Source of the DNA: an uncultured Pelagibacteraceae bacterium | GTDB taxonomy: Bacteria; Pseudomonadota; Alphaproteobacteria; Pelagibacterales; Pelagibacteraceae | Direction: 5' to 3' | Assembly: GCA_902633965.1 (NCBI GenBank) | Contig: CACPID010000004.1 | Location: forward strand, 1 to 64,000 | Length of the DNA: 64,000 nt | Shown: piece after piece, positions 41,611 to 49,807 of the stretch | Position numbering within the stretch: position 1 is the first letter of the stretch | How the letters are laid out: the number at the start of each line of letters is the position of its first letter | Notes under the pieces: model-generated | The model's database searches: none | Seen by the model: the letters and a program-made list of their open reading frames with translations, nothing else | What the model was told of the DNA's origin: nothing | Made by a program: the position numbers and the translations under genes

Positions 41611-44184
41611 TCAAGCAACCATGCTCTCTGCTTTTTGAAGATCAACAGCAACTAACTGACTTATTCCTTTTTCAGGCATAGTAACTCCATATAACTTATT
41701 CATCTTTGACATTGTTAATGCATGGTGTGTTACTATTATAAACCGTGTCTGAGTTATTTTTGTTAATTCATCTAATAAATTGCAGAATCTTGTTACATTG
41801 GCATCATCTAGTGGAGCATCAACCTCGTCCAAGACACATATAGGAGAAGGGTTAGATAAAAAAACTGCGAATATCAGAGATAGTGCAGTCAATGCTTGCT
41901 CACCTCCTGATAAAAGTGTTATCGATTGAAGCCTTTTCCCAGGAGGACTAACTAGCATTTCCAAACCTGCATCTAACGGATCATCAGAGTCTACAAGCTC
42001 AAGCTTCGCATTACCTCCGTTAAAAAGTTTTGTGTAAACTTCATTAAATTTTCTATTCACTCTCTCAAATGCCTCAAGAAGTCGTTCTCGACCTTTTTGA
42101 TTAAGTTCATTTATGCTTTCTTTCAGCTTTGTAATTGCTTGAACAAGGTCTTGTCTATCTGTTTCCATTTTTTTAATTTCAGTCTCATATTTTGTTGTTT
42201 CCTCATCTGCTCTTAAATTTACTGATCCAAGTTTTTCCCTTTCCCGTTTTTTTTCATCGAGCATTTCTTCCTGAGAAACGGCATCAGGAAATTCTTCCTC
42301 TTTATCTAAATTAGAATATTCAAGAATATTATTTTCGTTTAAGTTTAGCTCAGTATCTATTCTTTCTAATAAATCATTTCTTCTTTTATTTAGTCCTTCA
42401 ATTGTTGCACCAGAACTTGCTTTTCTTTCTCTTATTTCAATTGAACTTTCTTTAACTTTATCCAATTCCTCCCTGAGATCATTAATTTTTTTATCAATTT
42501 CCTTAATTAAAGTTTCATTCTCATTTTTTTCATTTTCGGATAATCTTAGGTTTTCAGAAATTTGTCCCTTTTTTTCTGCTTGTGATTGGGGTTGTTTTTC
42601 TAGTTCAGAAAATTTAAAATTTAATTTATTTTTTCTCTCTCTCAATTCTTGAACCATTTTTTCCGAATTTTTTAAAAGATTTCTCCAGCTATCAATTTCT
42701 TTATCAATAGTTTTAACTCTTTCACTTCTCTTGATGGACTCTTTTTTAAGATTTTGATTTTTACTATAAATATCTGCGTAAACTTCTTGAAGTTTTTTTA
42801 TTGTTTCGTTTTTTGAGCTTATATCTGATATTTTTTTATGATCGTCATTTTCATTAATAGTTTGTACTAGAAAATTTAAAGTTGTTTTGCATGTTTCAAG
42901 CACAACTAATGCTTCAGAACTATTGTTAGAGTTTAGTAATTGAATAATTTTATCGATATTAGATTTCACCTCATTTATCGTATGAAGATTTTTTTTTAAG
43001 CTTTCAGAGCTAAAATTTTTTAAAAGATTATCAACTTTTTCTTGTTCATTCTTTAGATCGTTTTTGGCAACTTCTAGGTCAGCATTAGATTGCTTTTCAG
43101 TATCATAATATTTTGAGTCAATTTCTATTAATTCTTGCTTTTCCTCTTTTAGTCTTTTCTCGTTTGAATTAGCATCAATAATTATACTTTTTTCTCTATC
43201 TGTATCTTCCTCAATAGTTTTTAGAGAACTTTTTATATTTTCAATTTCTTTTTTAATTCTATCATTCTCATCGTCCAAGCTTTTAAGTTCCAAGTTAAGT
43301 CTTTGAACTTTTGATAAAATCTCATAATTTTTATCTCTTACTGGATTAACTCTATTGGTTTCTTCCTGGATTTTATTTTCTAATTCGTTTATTTTATCAT
43401 TAAACTTTTGTACTTCACCGTCTGCTTCTTCATTGATTTCATTTTCTAGTTTTATTTCATGATCAATATCCTTTAGTCTTAAATAATATAGTCCGGCTTC
43501 AATCTTTTTAATTTCTTCAGATATAGTTTTATATTTTGTGGCCTCCTCAGCTTGCTTTTTAAGATTTAGTAATTGTCTTTCTTGCTGCCTTCTTAGCTCA
43601 TCTGCACGTTTTAAATTATTTTCTGCTGCACCAAGTCTTAATTCTGCTTCATGTCTTCTTACATGCAGACCTGCAATACCTGCTGCCTCCTCTAAAACCG
43701 CTCGTCTATCAGTTGGCTTTGCAGTTACTAAAGCCCCAATTCTGCCTTGGCTAATAATTGAGGGAGAATGCGCTCCTGTGGACAGATCTGCAAAAAACAT
43801 TTGGGCATCTTTTGCTCTTACCTCCTTACCATTAATGTAAAACTTTGATCCCTTATCTTTCTCTATTTTTCTTCTAATTTCTATATTTTCTAAATTTTTA
43901 TATTGTATTGGACCATCTTTATTTTCGTTTGAAATATTAATTGTAACTTCTGCAATATTCTTTGATGGTTTATTAGATGTTCCAGAAAAAATTACGTCTT
44001 CCATTCCTGATCCCCTCATACTTTTTGCTGAGGTTTCACCCATGCACCATCTTAATGACTCAACGATATTAGATTTTCCACATCCGTTTGGTCCCACAAT
44101 TCCAGTTAAACCATCTTCAATAATAAAGGTTGTTTTTTCGGCAAACGATTTAAAACCATTTAATTGAATTTTTTTAAACTCCAT
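41611..44184 (-). CDS. smc: SMC chromosome segregation ATPase (short, 857 aa)
   Basis: GFKSFAEKTTF, GPNGCGKSNIVESLRWCMGE Walker A, LLSGGEQALTALSL, CVLDEVDAPLDDANV. Confidence 0.93.
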   Translation of the reverse strand: MEFKKIQLNGFKSFAEKTTFIIEDGLTGIVGPNGCGKSNIVESLRWCMGETSAKSMRGSGMEDVIFSGTSNKPSKNIAEVTINISNENKDGPIQYKNLENIEIRRKIEKDKGSKFYINGKEVRAKDAQMFFADLSTGAHSPSIISQGRIGALVTAKPTDRRAVLEEAAGIAGLHVRRHEAELRLGAAENNLKRADELRRQQERQLLNLKKQAEEATKYKTISEEIKKIEAGLYYLRLKDIDHEIKLENEINEEADGEVQKFNDKINELENKIQEETNRVNPVRDKNYEILSKVQRLNLELKSLDDENDRIKKEIENIKSSLKTIEEDTDREKSIIIDANSNEKRLKEEKQELIEIDSKYYDTEKQSNADLEVAKNDLKNEQEKVDNLLKNFSSESLKKNLHTINEVKSNIDKIIQLLNSNNSSEALVVLETCKTTLNFLVQTINENDDHKKISDISSKNETIKKLQEVYADIYSKNQNLKKESIKRSERVKTIDKEIDSWRNLLKNSEKMVQELRERKNKLNFKFSELEKQPQSQAEKKGQISENLRLSENEKNENETLIKEIDKKINDLREELDKVKESSIEIRERKASSGATIEGLNKRRNDLLERIDTELNLNENNILEYSNLDKEEEFPDAVSQEEMLDEKKREREKLGSVNLRADEETTKYETEIKKMETDRQDLVQAITKLKESINELNQKGRERLLEAFERVNRKFNEVYTKLFNGGNAKLELVDSDDPLDAGLEMLVSPPGKRLQSITLLSGGEQALTALSLIFAVFLSNPSPICVLDEVDAPLDDANVTRFCNLLDELTKITQTRFIIVTHHALTMSKMNKLYGVTMPEKGISQLVAVDLQKAESMVA

Positions 44185-44191
44185 TAAATGC

Positions 44192-44770
44192 TTATATCAT
44201 TTTTTGTAAGTATTTTTTTAAATTTTTAAATGTAAGGCTTTTTTCAAATTTTTTATTATTAATAATAATAGTAGGAGTTGAATTTATTTGAAATTCCTTA
44301 ACTCCCTCGATTCGATCTGAAAGAATATGATCTTCCATTTCTTTATTATTCAAACATTTATCAATATTAATATTAAAATTTTGATCTTTAACTAAATCAC
44401 GTAAATTCTGATTAAACTCACTAAGATCTTTACCTTTAACCCATTTACTTTGATTAGCATATAAGAAATGAAGAATTTCTGAATTTCCATCATTCTTACA
44501 GTGTGCAATCTTTGCTGCATTGAAAGCAGCCATATCAAGTGGAAAATTTCTAAATTCTATTGATGCTAACCCAGTATCAATAAATTCATTTTTTAATTCA
44601 GGGTAGACATCTTTGTGAAAGTTTGCGCAATGACTACAAGTTAGAGATTCGTAAACAATTATTTTTATTTTAGCATTTAAATCACCCTCAACTATTTTTT
44701 TTATTTCAGATGAATTAGCAATAGGTGATAAAAATAATATTATTAAAAGTTTAAAAATAAATTTTTTCAT
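44192..44770 (-). CDS. DsbA-family thiol:disulfide oxidoreductase
   Basis: Signal peptide; VYESLTCSHCANFHKDVYPEL (CSHC), STPTIIINNKKFE. Confidence 0.88.
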   Translation of the reverse strand: MKKFIFKLLIILFLSPIANSSEIKKIVEGDLNAKIKIIVYESLTCSHCANFHKDVYPELKNEFIDTGLASIEFRNFPLDMAAFNAAKIAHCKNDGNSEILHFLYANQSKWVKGKDLSEFNQNLRDLVKDQNFNINIDKCLNNKEMEDHILSDRIEGVKEFQINSTPTIIINNKKFEKSLTFKNLKKYLQKMI

Positions 44771-45249
44771 ATTTTTTTAAAATATTTACTCATCTCTAAT
44801 AAAGAATTTTTAATCTTATCATTTTTAATATTTGATATTTTTTTTGTATACTCACTTTTTGTCACATTGTCGTTATGTTTTATTTTAAATTTATCATTCA
44901 GACCCTCAAATGTAATGAGCTTAATATTTTTAAGAATATTTTGTTCAAAATATTTATTTACCTTTTCGATTATTATTTTTTTGGAATATTCCAAATCTAC
45001 CTCATGTCCTCTTTTAACCATTATTTCTAAAAGACTTCCTCTGAATTTATTTTCACTTTTAAATGATTTTGGATAACAAATTTTAAATAAGTCGTTTCCT
45101 ACAATATGTCTCCAGTTATCTAACAACTCAGAGTATATGCGTCCTTTTTTTTTTAAAATTCCTCTAACTTTTAGTGGCAATGTATCTTTGAAAGATCTTA
45201 ATCCTTGAACGGACCTCGTTCGTTGCTTACTATAAGATTTTAATTTCAT
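44767..45249 (-). CDS. DUF721 / DciA-like protein
   Basis: ELLDNWRHIVGNDL...CYPKSFK; gene order mutY/DUF721/dsbA/smc common in alphaproteobacteria. Confidence 0.75.
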   Translation of the reverse strand: MKLKSYSKQRTRSVQGLRSFKDTLPLKVRGILKKKGRIYSELLDNWRHIVGNDLFKICYPKSFKSENKFRGSLLEIMVKRGHEVDLEYSKKIIIEKVNKYFEQNILKNIKLITFEGLNDKFKIKHNDNVTKSEYTKKISNIKNDKIKNSLLEMSKYFKKI

Positions 45250-46230
45250 ATGAAGAAAGATAGCTTATCAAAAAAAATTCTCTATTGGTACGATAATAAT
45301 AAGAGAAAGTTACCATGGAGAAGCCATCTTTCAAAAAAACAAAAACAATATTTTATAATTGTTAGTGAGTTTATGTTGCAACAAACACAGGTTAAGACTG
45401 TGATTCCTTACTTTAATAATTTTGTAAGATTAATTCCTAATTTAGAAAAACTAGCAAAAGTAAATAACAAAAGGTTAATGAAATGTTGGCAAGGCCTAGG
45501 TTACTATTCAAGAGCCAGAAATCTAAAAAAAACTGCACAAATTATACTTAAGAAGCATAAAGGAGAGATACCTAATAATTTTGAAGATTTAAAAGCCTTG
45601 CCAGGTATTGGTAATTACACTGCTAGCGCAATACTTGCCATTGCTTTTAATGAACCTTACATACCACTAGATGGAAATATAGAAAGAGTTTTGAAAAGAT
45701 ATCTATATTTAAAAAAAGAAAGTGAAATTAAGAAAGAAAATCTGGCGCAAAAAAAATCTATTTTTGGCAAGTCCAATAGATCTAGTGATTATGCACAGGC
45801 TCTTATGGAAATAGGTGCACTTATTTGTAAACCAAGTAATCCTTTATGTAATCAATGCCCTATCCAAAAAAAATGTAAATCTTTTAAAAAACAGGATTTT
45901 GGATTAACAAAGAAAAATAAAAAAAATGTAAACAAATATTTTATTTTAAAAGTTTATAAGAGGGATAAAAAATATCTTCTTATAAAGAATACAAAATTTA
46001 ATTTTTTAAGGAATCTTAATATATTTCCTATGGAGGAGGTTGTTAAACCAAAAAATTTTAATGAAAATCTAAATTTTAAAATTTCGAATATGAACATGAA
46101 TATTAAAATTCAATATAAAAAAAATCATGAGGACTTTCCATCTTCTAATTGGATAGATCAAAAAAAACTTGATAACTATCTGCTGCCAACCTTTACAAAA
46201 AAAATAGTTCAATATTTAGAGAGCAACTAA
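45250..46230 (+). CDS. mutY: A/G-specific adenine glycosylase
   Basis: LPWR, EFMLQQTQVKTVIPYF, LPGIGNYTASAI, CKPSNPLCNQCPIQKKC Fe-S ligands. Confidence 0.95.
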   Translation: MKKDSLSKKILYWYDNNKRKLPWRSHLSKKQKQYFIIVSEFMLQQTQVKTVIPYFNNFVRLIPNLEKLAKVNNKRLMKCWQGLGYYSRARNLKKTAQIILKKHKGEIPNNFEDLKALPGIGNYTASAILAIAFNEPYIPLDGNIERVLKRYLYLKKESEIKKENLAQKKSIFGKSNRSSDYAQALMEIGALICKPSNPLCNQCPIQKKCKSFKKQDFGLTKKNKKNVNKYFILKVYKRDKKYLLIKNTKFNFLRNLNIFPMEEVVKPKNFNENLNFKISNMNMNIKIQYKKNHEDFPSSNWIDQKKLDNYLLPTFTKKIVQYLESN

Positions 46231-47372
46231 TGAAAAAAGTTGCAATTATTGGAGCAGGAATTTCAGGATTATTTATTGCAAATCTTTTTAAAAATAATTC
46301 AAATTATGAAATTAAAATTTTTGAAAAAAACAACTTAATTAATTTAGATGAGGGGTATGGAATTCAATTATCAGTCAATAGTGTTAGACTTTTAAATAAA
46401 ATCGATTTTCATAAATTTCAAAATGATAAAAAGTTTAATCCTGATAAAATAATTTTTTATTCAAATAAAAGCCAGGAAAAGTTTTGTGATCTATATATTT
46501 CTGATTTCAATTCACATGATTGTAAATATACAACACTTAAACGATCAGATTTAGTAAGTTTCCTAAAAGATAAAATTCAGGATTTAATAAAAACTAACCA
46601 CAGTATTTCAAAGGTAGACCAACAAAATGAAAAAATTCATTTAACTTTTGAAAATAATGAAACTTTTGAGTGCGATTATTTGATAATTTCAGACGGAGTT
46701 TTTTCAAAGAGTAAAAATCTTATTTCAAATAATAATACTAAACCAAGATATAATAATACTTTAGCTATAAGAGGGATGATCCCTAATTCCTCAAATATTA
46801 TTGATAAAAAAAATATTTCCTTATTCTTTGGTTCTGATTTTCACCACGTTATTTATCCACTAAATCCAGATGGTGATTTAAATTTTATAGCTATTATGAA
46901 ATACAAGCTTTCAGACGAAGAGCTTAAGAATTATTCATTATTTAATGATAACGCTTTTATAAAAAAAGTTTTAAAAAATATACCTCAAGAAAGTAAGAAA
47001 TTTTTTGATGAAATTAAACAACTAAAAATATTTCCAGTATTCGTAACCGATCATTTTTTTGAAATTAAGAAAAATAACATTTACTCAATTGGAGATGCTT
47101 TTTTTGCTTTTCCCCCATCATTTGCACAAGGTGCTTCTCAATCGATAGAGGGAGCTCATGAATTATTTAAAAAAATAGATAGCAATACAGAAAATAGTTT
47201 TTTTGAGGAGAGAGTAAAAAAAATAAAAATGGTGAATAAAAGATCAAAAATCAACCAATTTATATTTCATTTATCTAACCCTTTAACAATTTTTTTAAGA
47301 AATATTTTTTTAAAAAAATTAGTTAAAAATAAAAAGTTTTTAGAAAACTATCTTGGTAAAATTTACAGATAA
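46230..47372 (+). CDS. FAD-dependent monooxygenase (UbiH/hydroxylase-like)
   Basis: VAIIGAGISGLFIANLF, YSIGDAFFAFPPSFAQGASQSIEGAHEL. Confidence 0.82.
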   Translation: MKKVAIIGAGISGLFIANLFKNNSNYEIKIFEKNNLINLDEGYGIQLSVNSVRLLNKIDFHKFQNDKKFNPDKIIFYSNKSQEKFCDLYISDFNSHDCKYTTLKRSDLVSFLKDKIQDLIKTNHSISKVDQQNEKIHLTFENNETFECDYLIISDGVFSKSKNLISNNNTKPRYNNTLAIRGMIPNSSNIIDKKNISLFFGSDFHHVIYPLNPDGDLNFIAIMKYKLSDEELKNYSLFNDNAFIKKVLKNIPQESKKFFDEIKQLKIFPVFVTDHFFEIKKNNIYSIGDAFFAFPPSFAQGASQSIEGAHELFKKIDSNTENSFFEERVKKIKMVNKRSKINQFIFHLSNPLTIFLRNIFLKKLVKNKKFLENYLGKIYR

Positions 47373-47381
47373 ATTTTGAAA

Positions 47382-48458
47382 TTAAATTTTGTTTTTTAAA
47401 AATCGATCTCTTAAATTATCAATAGGAAAAATGGATCCGTCTCTATTGTAGTGCCAAAATGTCCAACCATTACAACTTTCAGCACCTAAAATTGTTGCTG
47501 CTACTTTATGGATTGATCCCTCAGTTTGAGCATGTTTTATACTACCATCGACCATGATTTTTGCGCTAATTTTCTTTTTATTATCAAAAATAGTAGTTCC
47601 CGGTTTAATTATTCCCAATTCAACTAACGAGCCAAAAGGTATTCTCGGTTTAGATCTATTATTTTGGAGTGTATCTAAATAATCATCTTCAATAGGTTTT
47701 GTTTCACTTAATCTTTGTTCTGCAGCCTTGCAGTAATTTTTATCTTTTTCTATGCCAAAATAATTCCTTCCTAATTTTTTTGAAACTGCAGCTGTTGTTC
47801 CAGATCCTAAAAAAGGATCTAAGATATAATCGCTTTTATTTGAGGTTGCTAATAAAATTCTATGTAATAAAGCTTCAGGTTTTTGTGTTGAGTGTATTTT
47901 CTTTCCATTTTTTTTTAGTCTTTCAGTACCACTACAAATGGGTAAATCCCAATTAGATCTCATTTGAATATCATCGTTTAAGCATTTTAAAGACTGATAA
48001 TTAAAAGTATATTTTGATTTTTCAGATTTTGAAGCCCAAATCAAAGTTTCATGCGCATTGGTAAAACGTGTGCCTCTAAAGTTTGGCATTGGATTTTTTT
48101 TATTCCATATAACATCATTTAAAATCCAAAAACCTAGGTTTTGAATTACTGTACCAACTCTGAATATATTATGGTAACTTCCAATCACCCAAATTGCTCC
48201 ATTTTTTTTTAAAACTCTTTTACACTCACTAAGCCAAGTATAAGTAAAATCATCGTATGTTTTGAAACTTTCAAATTGATCCCATTTATCGTTTACAGCA
48301 TTTACTTTTGATCTATCTGGTCTAATTAAATTATTTCGTAATTGTAAATTGTAAGGTGGATCCGCAAAAATTAAATCAAAACTTTCGCTTGGAATTTTTT
48401 TTAGTTCTTTAATACTGTTTCCATTAACAATTTTATTTTTTAATTTATTATCGATCAT
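47382..48458 (-). CDS. ccrM: Cell-cycle adenine DNA methyltransferase (GANTC), CcrM
   Basis: FADPPYNLQLRN, DPFLGSGTTAAVSKKLGRNYFGIE; C-terminal GWTFWHYNRDGS extension characteristic of CcrM. Confidence 0.93.
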   Translation of the reverse strand: MIDNKLKNKIVNGNSIKELKKIPSESFDLIFADPPYNLQLRNNLIRPDRSKVNAVNDKWDQFESFKTYDDFTYTWLSECKRVLKKNGAIWVIGSYHNIFRVGTVIQNLGFWILNDVIWNKKNPMPNFRGTRFTNAHETLIWASKSEKSKYTFNYQSLKCLNDDIQMRSNWDLPICSGTERLKKNGKKIHSTQKPEALLHRILLATSNKSDYILDPFLGSGTTAAVSKKLGRNYFGIEKDKNYCKAAEQRLSETKPIEDDYLDTLQNNRSKPRIPFGSLVELGIIKPGTTIFDNKKKISAKIMVDGSIKHAQTEGSIHKVAATILGAESCNGWTFWHYNRDGSIFPIDNLRDRFLKNKI

Positions 48459-48474
48459 TTTTAAAAACTTATTA

Positions 48475-48551
48475 GACTCTAGGTTAGAGTCCTCGTCAAC
48501 TTGTGATTGAATTATTTTGAGTCTTTTTGTGGTGGTTATTTCTCGAGACTC
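48475..48551 (-). promoter_or_regulatory. GANTC cluster and hairpin upstream of ccrM
   Basis: GANTC at 48475, 48487, 48519 and 48547; GACTCTA-GGT-TAGAGTC perfect inverted repeat 48475..48491, 16 nt from the ccrM start codon. Confidence 0.6.
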
Positions 48552-49111
48552 AATATGTTGTGTATAGGTTTAAATTTTTTTCTATGGTATTTGGTAACTC
48601 CAAATTTTTTAAGAGCCCTAAGATGGTCTATTGTTCCGTAGCCAGCGTTTTTGTGCCAGAAATACCTATGATGTATCTTTGCTAATTTTTTGATTAATCT
48701 ATCTCGTGATACTTTTGCAATTATAGATGCAGCAGATATTTCAGGTATCTTTTGGTCACCCTTAATTACGTACTTTAAATTATAACTCCTCATATCAGGA
48801 ATTTTGTTACCATCAACTAATATAATTTTTGGTTTTATTTTTAACTTTTTTATAGCTCTTTTCATTGCAAGCAGACTTGCATTTAAAATATTATATTTTT
48901 CTATTTCCTTTACGGACGCTGAACCAACTGACCATTTTGAATTTTTCTTTATATATTTTTCTAAATTTTCACGCTTATTTTTTGATAAACTTTTTGAATC
49001 TTTAAGTATTTTCTTATTGATGTCATTATTAAGAATTACAGCAGCAGCAAAGACTGGGCCAATTAAACTTCCTCTTCCAACTTCATCCACACCAGCTAAA
49101 GTTTTTTTCAT
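48536..49111 (-). CDS. rnhB: Ribonuclease HII
   Basis: LAGVDEVGRGSLIGPVFAAAVIL, AASIIAKVSRDRLI. Confidence 0.95.
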   Translation of the reverse strand: MKKTLAGVDEVGRGSLIGPVFAAAVILNNDINKKILKDSKSLSKNKRENLEKYIKKNSKWSVGSASVKEIEKYNILNASLLAMKRAIKKLKIKPKIILVDGNKIPDMRSYNLKYVIKGDQKIPEISAASIIAKVSRDRLIKKLAKIHHRYFWHKNAGYGTIDHLRALKKFGVTKYHRKKFKPIHNILSLEK

Positions 49112-49112
49112 T

Positions 49113-49799
49113 TTACAAAATGATATTCAATTCATTAATTTTTTTTCTTATTTCTTTTAAATCTATCCATGAATATTTTTTTTGATCTGGTTGCCTTAAA
49201 AGATATGCAGGATGAAATGTTACAATGGATAAGTAAGTTTTCCCCTTTATAATAACATCTTTCCATATTCCTCTCTCTTTAGAAATTTTAAAATTATTAC
49301 CAATCAATGCTTCCATTGCTGTACCACCCATAATTATTAGTATTTTAGGATTAATTATAGAAATATGTTCATATAGAAATTTTGAATATTTATTTATCTC
49401 AGCAGTTGTTGGCTTTCTATTATTTGGTGGCCTGTAATTGACAACATTTGTGATATAGATACTTTCTCTTTTAATATCTATGGCTGCTAACATTTTATTT
49501 AATAATTTTCCTGCATCGCCCATAAAAGGTTTTCCTATTTCATCCTCTTTTTGACCCGGGCCTTCACCTACAAGCATTATTTTACTTCTAAAATTTCCAT
49601 CACTAAAAACTAACTGGTTAGCATGATTTTTAAGATCACAAGCGTCAATTTCAGCAATTTGTTTTTTAAGATTTTCTAGTTGTAATTTAATTTCACCTGG
49701 TTGTTGTGACTTTTTCAGGCGTCTTATTGGTTTATTACTAAATTCGTAATTTGAGTCTATTGATTTTAGAAACTCATCATTTAAAACTTCATTATTCAT
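49113..49799 (-). CDS. Uracil-DNA glycosylase, family 4-like
   Basis: LVGEGPGQKEDEIGKPFMGDAGKLLNKML, TFHPAYLLRQPDQK; start placed at MNNEVLND instead of 49817. Confidence 0.85.
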   Translation of the reverse strand: MNNEVLNDEFLKSIDSNYEFSNKPIRRLKKSQQPGEIKLQLENLKKQIAEIDACDLKNHANQLVFSDGNFRSKIMLVGEGPGQKEDEIGKPFMGDAGKLLNKMLAAIDIKRESIYITNVVNYRPPNNRKPTTAEINKYSKFLYEHISIINPKILIIMGGTAMEALIGNNFKISKERGIWKDVIIKGKTYLSIVTFHPAYLLRQPDQKKYSWIDLKEIRKKINELNIIL

Positions 49800-49807
49800 A
49801 AAAACAA

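Noticed and set aside
43538-43840. 100-aa ORF antisense to smc
   Set aside because: Shadow ORF in the smc head region.
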